From Planctomycetaceae bacterium (lineage in GTDB: Bacteria; Planctomycetota; Planctomycetia; Planctomycetales; Planctomycetaceae): DNA of 6,009 nucleotides. Position 1 is the first letter of the stretch. Each line of letters opens with the position of its first letter. The DNA lies in assembly GCA_027080405.1 (NCBI GenBank), contig JALWSL010000359.1, forward strand, positions 1-6,009. Direction: 5' to 3'. Both the position numbers and the translations under genes were made by a program. This document shows positions 1-6,009 of this stretch, piece after piece. The notes under the pieces were generated by a model. The model saw only the letters and a program-made list of their open reading frames with translations. It did not search any database and had not been told where the DNA came from.

Positions 1-1
1 C

Positions 2-769
2 ACCAACACACTGCTTTTCATGCCCTTTACCCGCTACTTTGCCAGGTTCCTGGTACGTCTTGTTCCCGAGAAAAGCGAACCCAAAGAAGAAAAACATCTG
101 ACCGCCCTCGATGTCGTCATGCTGGATACTCCGGTGATCGCGATCGAACAGGTGGGTCTTGAAATATTGGCGATGGCCGATGGATGCAATAAAATGATGG
201 GTTGCCTGAAAAGGATACTGACCGAAAAACAGACTGACGAAACAATGATGCAGGAAGTGTTGGATCTGGAAAATCACCTGGATCAATCTCAGGCTGAAAT
301 TGTCGAATTTGTCTCCACTCTGCTCTCGGCACATGTCCCACATGATCTGACGGATGAGATTCGCAGTCAATTGCGCATGACAGACGAATACGAGTCGGTC
401 AGCGACAGCATCGCGACTGTAGTCAAATCGTATCGGAAGCTCAGACGGCGAGGATTGAAATTCCCGGAAGATGAGTACACCAGTATCCTTGAACTGCACG
501 AAATGCTGACGCAATATCTCGCTACCGTAACAAACGGTTACCGCGAGCATAAACAGGACGTTCTTTCCTATGCCCGTCCACAAGGAACTGTCATTACCAA
601 GCACATCAAAAAACTGGGTAATGAGATTATCGACAAGGCCCTGGTTGCAGGTCCCGATGAACGCCTGGATGCACGGATCGTTTCGGCATACAATCGGCAG
701 ATTACAGCGTATCGCCGCATCAGGGCGCATGTGCTAAACATTGCAGAAGCCATCGACGGAGAAAAATAG
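2..769 (+). CDS. Na/Pi cotransporter family protein, C-terminal part with PhoU-like domain (5' end outside window)
   Basis: Partial gene. The reading frame is open from the first complete codon, and the residues before the first in-window Met (TNTLLF, then MPFTRYF) match the end of the membrane core of Na+/phosphate cotransporters (NptA/PNaS family). The Met at base 20 has no ribosome binding site and is therefore probably internal. About 255 residues are visible. After a short membrane-edge segment and a charged linker (EKSEPKEEKH) comes a long, all-helical, soluble region typical of a PhoU-like domain. It includes an acidic stretch, DEYESVSDSI (bases 383-412), resembling the PhoU-type E-x-E-x-x-x-D metal-binding pattern. 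Family knowledge: the core imports phosphate with sodium across the inner membrane, and the PhoU-like tail is cytoplasmic and probably regulatory. The gene ends at TAG. It is separated by about 515 bases from the next gene, so it is unlikely to share an operon with mcsB. Family assignment is fairly sure; the substrate is inferred. Confidence 0.85.
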   Translation, partial: TNTLLFMPFTRYFARFLVRLVPEKSEPKEEKHLTALDVVMLDTPVIAIEQVGLEILAMADGCNKMMGCLKRILTEKQTDETMMQEVLDLENHLDQSQAEIVEFVSTLLSAHVPHDLTDEIRSQLRMTDEYESVSDSIATVVKSYRKLRRRGLKFPEDEYTSILELHEMLTQYLATVTNGYREHKQDVLSYARPQGTVITKHIKKLGNEIIDKALVAGPDERLDARIVSAYNRQITAYRRIRAHVLNIAEAIDGEK

Positions 770-1284
770 TCGTTTGTTTGATACAGCCTACCGCTGCTCT
801 GCCCTTGAGCTTCTCCGATCGCAGTGGGGTCCTCCAAGTGCACGGAAAGCAAAACAGTGACAGCCTGCCTCAATTCGACCGTTGAATTCAGCCATTTTTG
901 ATTGGAATTCTGCCCTCGCATCGGTCACATTGGTCATAGAGTATAAATAATGTTCTGCAGCCTGTTCTCAGGGCGTCTGTAAAGTTAAACTGATCAGTGT
1001 GCCCCTTGGGGACGGAAATGGCACGTGTGACGTAGTGGATGGTGGCAAAGCGGCTTCCTGTTCCCTGATTGCTTCCCTTTCCACTTCGATACGACCGGGA
1101 TAATTTCCCAGTAAAATGGAACTGGCTTGAATGTTGAAGGAATTCCTGGTTTCGGGAGGTGACGTTCGCTTTCCGCGCGATTGAGACCTACTGAAATCAG
1201 CGAGATGATTCAGCCTTGATTCTACGATTGGAACAGATCAGCTGTCCTGCCGGCGTCTGACTGTTTTCTTCTGGAGATTGAAAC
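770..1284. other. Gene-free interval between the transporter and mcsB
   Basis: I found no convincing coding region on either strand. The open frames here are short, lack start codons with ribosome binding sites, or are read-through of the antisense frame of the transporter gene. There is no strong GC-rich hairpin followed by a T-run after the transporter stop. Visible details are an AT-rich patch (TATAAATAAT, 942-951) and a GATAAT hexamer (1099-1104), neither with a well-spaced -35 partner. There are also three GAATTC hexamers (884, 905, 1140), the last inside the palindrome GGAATTCC, and a small CCCC-TT-GGGG element near 1010. The mcsB promoter presumably lies here but I cannot place it. No trace of mcsA (paired CxxC motifs) was seen. 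Confidence 0.6.
1273..1276 (+). promoter_or_regulatory. Ribosome binding site for mcsB
   Basis: GGAG lies eight bases upstream of the GTG at 1285 and decides the non-ATG start. The resulting N-terminus (MDLDSLI, then the SCRIRLARN motif) matches the usual start of the family. Confidence 0.75.
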
Positions 1285-2394
1285 GTGGACCTGGATTCTC
1301 TGATATCGGTTACGAGTGGTTGGCTAGATGGAAGTGGACCACAAAGCGATGTCGTCATTTCATGCAGAATTCGTCTGGCCAGAAATCTGGCCCAATTTCC
1401 TTTTTTGTCCCGTGCAGATGACTTCGAGCGGGCCGAGATAGCAAACTTCATCCGGGAAGCCGCCTTCAAAAATCTGACACATTGCGAGGAACGGCAGACC
1501 GATTTCAAACTCGATTATGACGATCTGCTTTACATCGATGTAGACGATATCTCGCCGATCGATCGTCAGTTTCTGATGGAACGGCAATTGATTTCCCGGG
1601 AACTCTCCGAATCTCACGGGGCACGCGGTGTCGTCATTGGTGATCGTCAACAGACCAGTTTGATGATCAACGAAGAAGACCACATTCGCATGCAGGTGCT
1701 GCGGAATGGATTCAATCTGGATGAGTGCTGGTCTGAAATCAATCAGGTTGATGATGCGATCGAAAACGAAGTCTCCTTTGCTTTTCATGAACAATTTGGC
1801 TATCTGACGGCTTGTCCAACCAATGTGGGGACGGGTATCCGGGTCAGCGTCATGCTCCATTTACCCGCACTGGTTCAAACACGGGAAATAAGAAAAGTTT
1901 TTCTGGCGATGCAGAAAATGAACTTGGCTGTCCGGGGTCTGTATGGGGAAGGGTCTCAGGCGATGGGAGATTACTATCAGATCTCCAACCAGATTACACT
2001 GGGGAAAAGCGAAAGCCAGATTATCGAGATGATTAAAGCGGAGGTCCCCCACATTATTGATTATGAACGCCGGGCAAGAAAAGCACTGATGGCGGAAAAC
2101 AGGGCGAAATTGCATGATCAGGTTTCACGAGCTTACGGCATTTTACGAAACGCCCAGACGATCAGTTCTGAAGAAACCCTGCATCTGCTTTCCAGTTTGA
2201 GAATGGGTGTGAATCTCGATCTGATCAGCATTCCGGAGATCCCGCTTGCCAACGAAATTCTTATCTACACGCAACCTGCCCACTTGCAGAAAAAATACAA
2301 CAGGGAAATGAACTCCCAGGAGCGAAATGCCCATCGGGCAGACTATTTACGGGAAAGATTGACCGATGCAGAAATCAATCAGGGAGATTCATAA
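1285..2394 (+). CDS. mcsB: Protein arginine kinase McsB (ATP:guanido phosphotransferase family)
   Basis: Family knowledge: McsB phosphorylates arginine side chains of proteins with ATP in the cytosol. In Bacillus this marks aggregated proteins and the repressor CtsR for ClpCP. The protein has 369 residues, close to the family norm of about 360. Visible motifs, in order: SCRIRLARN (26-34, nucleotide-binding arginines), NEEDHIR (129-135, catalytic acidic loop), CPTNVGTG (177-184, the phosphagen-kinase signature with active-site Cys177), RVSVMLHLP (186-194), RGLYGEGS (217-224, with the second catalytic Glu222), and a C-terminal regulatory helix ending in HRADYLRERL. It lacks the phosphagen-kinase N-terminal domain, as expected for McsB. 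Two oddities: the position where the family normally has His in an E-(K/R)-H-L-I-S context is Gln101, and the pArg-pocket motif RDxxRA reads RNAHRA (347-352). No mcsA, ctsR or clpC lies next to it, so it may act outside the Bacillus-type regulon. The start is GTG with a good ribosome binding site. Catalytic residues are intact, so it is probably active. Confidence 0.93.
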   Translation: MDLDSLISVTSGWLDGSGPQSDVVISCRIRLARNLAQFPFLSRADDFERAEIANFIREAAFKNLTHCEERQTDFKLDYDDLLYIDVDDISPIDRQFLMERQLISRELSESHGARGVVIGDRQQTSLMINEEDHIRMQVLRNGFNLDECWSEINQVDDAIENEVSFAFHEQFGYLTACPTNVGTGIRVSVMLHLPALVQTREIRKVFLAMQKMNLAVRGLYGEGSQAMGDYYQISNQITLGKSESQIIEMIKAEVPHIIDYERRARKALMAENRAKLHDQVSRAYGILRNAQTISSEETLHLLSSLRMGVNLDLISIPEIPLANEILIYTQPAHLQKKYNREMNSQERNAHRADYLRERLTDAEINQGDS

Positions 2395-2395
2395 T

Positions 2396-3526
2396 TCACA
2401 GGCGGATGAAAATCTTCCGACGGTACATCCAGAACAGAATCAGCCAGAAAAAGACCGCAACCATTGTGTATTGGACAATCTGGCCTTGCCAACCTTCAAA
2501 CCACACATCCGGTAAATGCGTGTGAAACAGTTTGATTGTCCAACCGCGGATCAAATGCTCCATTGTATAGATTGTCAGCGGATTCAATCCGACAACAACC
2601 AGCGGAAACGCCCAGAAGCGGAAACCGATTACGTCGATAATCAGATAAAAGACCATCAGCGCCCAGATGACATACGCACCGCTAAAAAGAACCCAGGAAG
2701 GAGTCCATATCTTTTTGATAATCGGAACCGTGCCCGATTCACTCAACAGCAGGCCCAACCCCAAACAGACCGCTCCTCCAACGAGAAGCCGAAAAACCTT
2801 GTTCCAGGGAGAAACATTTTCGCTGATCAGCAACTGACCACACATTACTCCCAAAAGCATGGTCACAAAAGAGGGAATAAAGTTGAATGTGGAATATCCC
2901 CCAGGATTGTTGACAAACGGTTCAGGCCGAGGAAACAGATTCAGAAACCAGCGATTCCACTCAGAAAAAACATTATCGTTGAATGCCCATGGATCCGGCC
3001 CTGGAGCGAATTGATAGAAAGCCCCAATGGTGGCAGCGAGAACAATCACCCCCACTATCACCTGTGTGATAAATTTGCGTCCTACCATGAAAAACAGAAA
3101 ACCGTAGCCCAATCCGATCTGCCCGACAACATCAATAAACGTCCAATTCGTCTGTTCCCGACCGTTGGACCTCAGAAAAATACAGAGCAGCACCAAAAGA
3201 AACGCTCGCCACCAGGCATGTCCCAATCGGCGTAAATAGCTATCCCCCCGCTTTTCCCGCTTGGTGTAGGAAAACGGCATCGAAACCCCAACCATAAACA
3301 TGAACGCTGGTTGTATCATGTCCCACGGTGAGACCCCAAACGTATTGAACTGGCTGATCCAGTGAGGATGTGATACGTAAAAGACATAAGGCTCCAAAAA
3401 TTCGCCACCCGGCTGTTTGGAAGCCTGCACAATTCCAAACCCGCTGGAAGCGAGAATGAACATCACGAATCCGCGATAGGCATCCAGAGAATATAACCGT
3501 TTCGACACCGTTCCTTTTTTCGCCAT
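2396..3526 (-). CDS. DUF5009 / NagX-like multi-pass membrane acyltransferase
   Basis: A 376-residue integral membrane protein with about ten hydrophobic segments (roughly residues 18-35, 68-84, 104-118, 131-149, 152-171, 217-234, 244-262, 277-299, 304-320 and 352-369) and a basic C-terminal tail (YRRKIFIRL). The N-terminal SLDAYRGF (13-20) is the hallmark of the HGSNAT/NagX/DUF5009 group. The following SHPHW (52-56) and SPWDMIQPAFMFMVGVS (66-82) correspond to the H-x-x-W and D-x-x-x-P-x-F-x-F-x-x-G-V-S region, which places His53 at the catalytic histidine of heparan-alpha-glucosaminide N-acetyltransferase. Family knowledge: such proteins move an acetyl group from cytosolic acetyl-CoA across the membrane to a sugar amine. 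The actual substrate here is unknown; cell-envelope or scavenged polysaccharide is an inference. The ATG start is supported by motif placement; the upstream sequence (GGGCGGGA) is only a weak ribosome binding site. The gene probably has its own promoter and converges on mcsB with one base between stops. A more distant acyltransferase (YeiB/OpgC-like) is less likely. Confidence 0.85.
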   Translation of the reverse strand: MAKKGTVSKRLYSLDAYRGFVMFILASSGFGIVQASKQPGGEFLEPYVFYVSHPHWISQFNTFGVSPWDMIQPAFMFMVGVSMPFSYTKREKRGDSYLRRLGHAWWRAFLLVLLCIFLRSNGREQTNWTFIDVVGQIGLGYGFLFFMVGRKFITQVIVGVIVLAATIGAFYQFAPGPDPWAFNDNVFSEWNRWFLNLFPRPEPFVNNPGGYSTFNFIPSFVTMLLGVMCGQLLISENVSPWNKVFRLLVGGAVCLGLGLLLSESGTVPIIKKIWTPSWVLFSGAYVIWALMVFYLIIDVIGFRFWAFPLVVVGLNPLTIYTMEHLIRGWTIKLFHTHLPDVWFEGWQGQIVQYTMVAVFFWLILFWMYRRKIFIRL

Positions 3527-3578
3527 CGTGATGATCCCGCCCAGGAAACAACAGAAAAAAAGTCAACCACTGTCCAGC

Positions 3579-3607
3579 ACCATACCTGAACCGGGAACCA
3601 GTTGCAA
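3579..3607 (-). promoter_or_regulatory. Possible sigma70-type promoter for the DUF5009 gene
   Basis: On the minus strand TTGCAA (3607-3602) and TATGGT (3584-3579) are separated by 17 bases. Each hexamer matches four of six consensus positions. Transcription would start roughly 45 bases upstream of the ATG. The -35 hexamer lies inside the proximal copy of the tandem repeat. TTGCAA is self-complementary and the match is modest, so this is tentative. Confidence 0.35.
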
Positions 3608-3636
3608 TCTTTCTGGTCAGTTGTAATGTTTCTGGA
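3599..3636. repeat. Two tandem imperfect 19-base repeats upstream of the DUF5009 gene
   Basis: Copy 1 (3599-3617) and copy 2 (3618-3636) abut exactly and agree at 16 of 19 positions. The plus-strand consensus is CAGTTGyAATsTTTCTGGw. The period is close to two helical turns, so a protein bound to each copy would sit on the same DNA face. The copy nearer the gene contains the possible -35 element. This arrangement suggests an operator for a dimeric or response-regulator-type protein; the function is inferred from position only. Confidence 0.6.
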
Positions 3637-3743
3637 CAATGTTTGATTGGCGCGATCGCACGCGGTCATACACCACAGTGGCCTCCCTCCCCTGCCCTTG
3701 TTTCATGCTCCGGGTTCGGGATTGTTGCAGTCGAATCCCCAAC

Positions 3744-5972
3744 TCAATAGGCACCAGCTCGAAATATCGTCACCGCGCAGGCCTTGAAGGATGGTTGATG
3801 TGAATCGGGATCGAAAACGGCGTCAGTGAGATTGTTGGTCTGTTTGTAATGCATCGGAATAAATATCTGCCCGGGCTGAACAGAGTGGGTGAGAAAGGCT
3901 GTCGCTTTCATTTTTCCACGCTGGGACTTCACAAATACCCAATCGTTCATGCTGATCTCCCTCTTTTTGGCGTCTGCCGGATTGATTTCCACGAATGGAT
4001 CGCTGGGGTACAGTTTGCGCAGCACGGCAGAGTTTTTTGTTCGTGTCTGTGTGTGCCACTGTGCCGCGGTTCCACGACCGGTAAGGAGGATGAATGGATA
4101 TTTTTCGGACGTCGGTTCACTCAACGGACGAGGTTCCTCAAACAGAAATTTCGCTCTGCCATCGGAGTGATAGAAACGTCCGTCTTCGTAAAGTCGCCTT
4201 TGATTCGATTCGAGCAGTCTGTCTCTGACTGCATAGATAGAGCCGAGATCCGCACAAGGCCACTGAACTCCCTCCATTTCATCGAGCATGTTGTAATCTT
4301 CAATGCCTGTTATGTCGCAGGGTTGGCCTTTCGTCAGACGTTTGAGAATCTGAAAGACGGATTCGGGCGTTGTCCACTGCTGGAACATTTCTTCGCAGCC
4401 CCAATAGTGGGCAAGCAGCTTGAAAATTGAAAAATCAGTCAGGGCCTGCCCCGGTGCTTTGGCGACTTTCTTGATCGTATTGATGCGGCGTTCTGAATTG
4501 ATGAAGGTGCCCTGCTTCTCTCCCCAACCAGCAGCTGGCAGCACCAAATCGGCCATTTTAGCGGTCTCTGTATTGTGATACATATCTTGCACGACAAGAA
4601 AATCGAGGCGTTCAAGGATGTCACGACATTGGTTCTGGTTAATCCAGGAATGCACCGAGTTTGTGCAGATGACCCAGAGCCCCTTTATCTTTCCGCCGAG
4701 AATCCCGTCCATTATTTTGTGGTAGGGCCAGCTATTGACAGAAGGTATGGCGTGTTCATCAATCGCAAGGATATCTGCCACTTCCTGACGATCTTCTTTC
4801 CTTGTGAAATCACGTCCACCGAGCAGACTGGTTGTGTTACTGAAAAGTCGTGACCCCATCGCGTTACATTGACCAGTGATGGAATTGGGGCCAGTTCCCG
4901 GTCTGCCAATGTTCCCCGTCATTAGTGCAAGATTGATGATTGCCTGCGCGGTGCGTGTTCCCTGATAGCTCTGATTCACCCCCATTGTCCAATAGAAAGA
5001 GACAGCCTCTCCCCCGGCGATAATCCGGGTCAAATCTTTAATCAGTTGTGGTGTCAGGCCGGATTCTTCTGCCGTGCGTTGAAGTGAAAAATCCTGAACG
5101 AAACGTTCATAGTATTCGAACCGGTTCGTGTGCGAGTCGATAAAATCGCGATCAATCCAGCCATTTTCGATCAGAAGGCGGGATATTCCGTAAAAGAGTG
5201 CAAGATCTCCTTTGGGACGAATCTGCAGATGCAAATCGGCCTGCATCGCTGTTTCAGTCAATCTCGGATCGATCACCACGATGGTGGGATTGTTCCTGTT
5301 TCTCGCAACCCGCTCCCACATAATGGGGTGGGCAATGCAGGGGTTTGCCCCGATGAAAACAATCACATCAGATTCTTCATAATCCTGATAGGTGTAACCG
5401 GGAGCATCGAAGCCGAACGACTGCTTATAGGCGGTGACCGCGGACGCCATACATTGGCGGGTGTTTCCATCGCCGTGCACGAACCCCATACCAAATTTGG
5501 CCAGAGCACCGAGAAAGGCAAGTTCTTCATTCGGAAGCTGCCCACTCCCCAAAAAAGCAACCGAATCATTTCCGTACTGCTTTTGAAGTGATTTGAATCG
5601 GTCGACAAAAGTGGTCGCCGCCGTTTCCCAATCAACAGGTGTCAATTTGCCTGCCTGATCGCGCAGAAGTGGTGTTGTTGCACGGTCCCCGGAATCGAGA
5701 ACGGTCAACGCTTCCCATCCTTTCGGACAGGCCGTCCCGAGATTGACAGGATACTCTGTTCTTGGGCTCAGGCTGACCGCTTCCCCATCTTTCAGATGGA
5801 TATTCAAGCCGCACCCTGTCCCACAGAACCCACAAGTCGTTGCAGCTATGGCATCGGGCTGTTTTCGAACTGGAAGTTGCCCCAAGCCAAACCGACCCGG
5901 CGAACGAAGCAGCTCACGTGTCAACGGCCCCTGTTTACAACGTAGAAAATTTTTTGCAAGATCGGATATCAA
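3744..5972 (-). CDS. Assimilatory-type nitrate reductase, molybdopterin catalytic subunit
   Basis: A 742-residue molybdopterin oxidoreductase of the NasA/NarB/NapA group. The N-terminal [4Fe-4S] motif is C47-x2-C50-x3-C54 with the fourth ligand C82 in ACPKG; Lys84 is the conserved lysine between cluster and cofactor. [11 protein letters not shown] (169-179) carries Cys174, the expected molybdenum ligand of nitrate reductases. [12 protein letters not shown] (208-219) and [11 protein letters not shown] (329-339) follow the family pattern. The C-terminal dinucleotide-binding domain includes [15 protein letters not shown] (631-645), IPMHY (705-709) and a PSFKACAV end (727-734). There is no twin-arginine signal, so it should be cytoplasmic, which favours nitrate assimilation over NapA-type periplasmic reduction. 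It has no C-terminal [2Fe-2S] or flavin domain, so it needs a separate electron donor (ferredoxin or a reductase), not seen here. Unusual is a 46-residue leader before the first cluster cysteine, with [24 protein letters not shown] sequence. The start is TTG, chosen for its strong ribosome binding site; the frame stays open to the window edge, so a further upstream start is not excluded. The gene is intact, with no frameshift. NasA/NasC/NarB naming is uncertain, so no symbol is given. Confidence 0.92.
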   Translation of the reverse strand: MISDLAKNFLRCKQGPLTRELLRSPGRFGLGQLPVRKQPDAIAATTCGFCGTGCGLNIHLKDGEAVSLSPRTEYPVNLGTACPKGWEALTVLDSGDRATTPLLRDQAGKLTPVDWETAATTFVDRFKSLQKQYGNDSVAFLGSGQLPNEELAFLGALAKFGMGFVHGDGNTRQCMASAVTAYKQSFGFDAPGYTYQDYEESDVIVFIGANPCIAHPIMWERVARNRNNPTIVVIDPRLTETAMQADLHLQIRPKGDLALFYGISRLLIENGWIDRDFIDSHTNRFEYYERFVQDFSLQRTAEESGLTPQLIKDLTRIIAGGEAVSFYWTMGVNQSYQGTRTAQAIINLALMTGNIGRPGTGPNSITGQCNAMGSRLFSNTTSLLGGRDFTRKEDRQEVADILAIDEHAIPSVNSWPYHKIMDGILGGKIKGLWVICTNSVHSWINQNQCRDILERLDFLVVQDMYHNTETAKMADLVLPAAGWGEKQGTFINSERRINTIKKVAKAPGQALTDFSIFKLLAHYWGCEEMFQQWTTPESVFQILKRLTKGQPCDITGIEDYNMLDEMEGVQWPCADLGSIYAVRDRLLESNQRRLYEDGRFYHSDGRAKFLFEEPRPLSEPTSEKYPFILLTGRGTAAQWHTQTRTKNSAVLRKLYPSDPFVEINPADAKKREISMNDWVFVKSQRGKMKATAFLTHSVQPGQIFIPMHYKQTNNLTDAVFDPDSHQPSFKACAVTIFRAGAY

Positions 5973-6009
5973 GAGCGGATCCCTCCGGGCATTCGCGGAG
6001 CCGAAACGG
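5969..6009 (-). CDS. Possible 3' end of an upstream gene overlapping the nitrate reductase start
   Basis: A minus-strand frame open from the window edge reads [12 protein letters not shown] and stops at TGA (5971-5969), which overlaps the nitrate reductase TTG by two bases (TTGA). Such overlaps are common between translationally coupled operon genes. Only 12 residues are visible and I do not recognise them, so this could be chance. A nitrate/nitrite assimilation gene would be the natural neighbour, but that is inference. Confidence 0.25.
   Translation of the reverse strand, partial: VSAPRMPGGIRS
5981..5986 (-). promoter_or_regulatory. Strong ribosome binding site deciding the TTG start of the nitrate reductase
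   Basis: The minus strand reads GGAGGG eight bases before TTG (5972-5970). This is the best Shine-Dalgarno match in the window, and it justifies the rare TTG start over the next in-frame Met, which lies inside the conserved domain. Confidence 0.7.

Noticed and set aside
568..921. A 117-codon minus-strand open frame running from the transporter gene into the gene-free interval
   Set aside because: More than half is the antisense of the PhoU-like region and the rest has no motif; I see no convincing ribosome binding site.
1004..1112. Open plus-strand frame through 1000-1100 as a small gene
   Set aside because: It has no start codon with a ribosome binding site, is low in recognisable content and ends quickly at TAA.
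1233..1245. ACAG-N5-CTGT inverted repeat upstream of mcsB as an operator (LexA- or CtsR-like)
   Set aside because: Four-base arms with five bases between are expected by chance, and they do not match the LexA or CtsR heptad consensus.
2516..3235. A 239-codon open frame on the plus strand opposite the DUF5009 gene
   Set aside because: It is rich in Gln, Asn, Arg, Pro and Lys, as expected for the complement of a membrane-protein gene. It shows no recognisable motif, while the minus strand encodes a clear family protein.
3652..3659. GCGATCGC palindrome
   Set aside because: Resembles the cyanobacterial HIP1 octamer, but only one copy was noticed and nothing else suggests a cyanobacterium, so it is probably chance.
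3718..3739. Hairpin GGGATT / AATCCC as a terminator for the nitrate reductase
   Set aside because: The stem is only six pairs with a ten-base loop, and no T-run follows on the minus strand, so it is too weak to call.
3849..4430. A 193-codon plus-strand open frame opposite the nitrate reductase
   Set aside because: Lies fully antisense to a strongly supported gene with intact motifs; composition is irregular and no domain is recognisable. The 153-codon frame at 5130-5591 is rejected for the same reason.

Overview
The window looks like a chromosomal stretch from a planctomycete, possibly of the Gimesia type. This is inferred from remembered family resemblance: the style of the McsB N-terminus, a DUF5009 membrane protein, and a cytoplasmic nitrate reductase with a characteristic N-terminal leader. 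GC is roughly one half. No database search was possible. There are no tRNA or rRNA genes, CRISPR arrays, insertion sequences or phage genes.

Layout, left to right. (1) 2-769, plus strand: the 3' part of a Na/Pi cotransporter-family gene, mainly its PhoU-like helical tail; the transporter core lies off the left edge. (2) 770-1284: about 515 bases without a convincing gene. (3) 1285-2394, plus: mcsB, an ATP:guanido phosphotransferase-type protein arginine kinase, with a GTG start and a clear ribosome binding site. (4) 2396-3526, minus: a polytopic DUF5009/NagX-like acyltransferase, converging on mcsB with one base between the stop codons. (5) 3527-3743: a spacer with two tandem 19-base repeats overlapping a possible minus-strand promoter. 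(6) 3744-5972, minus: an intact assimilatory-type nitrate reductase catalytic subunit starting at TTG behind a strong GGAGGG. An upstream gene may end in a two-base stop/start overlap with it, suggesting an operon that continues past the right edge.

The genes do not form one obvious pathway. Phosphate uptake, protein arginine phosphorylation, membrane sugar acylation and nitrate assimilation are adjacent but appear to be separate units. I see no new multi-gene system. The points most worth a second look are the tandem repeat at the DUF5009 promoter, two substitutions in McsB at normally conserved functional positions (nucleotide-site His to Gln, and RDxxRA to RNxxRA), and the 46-residue leader of the nitrate reductase.
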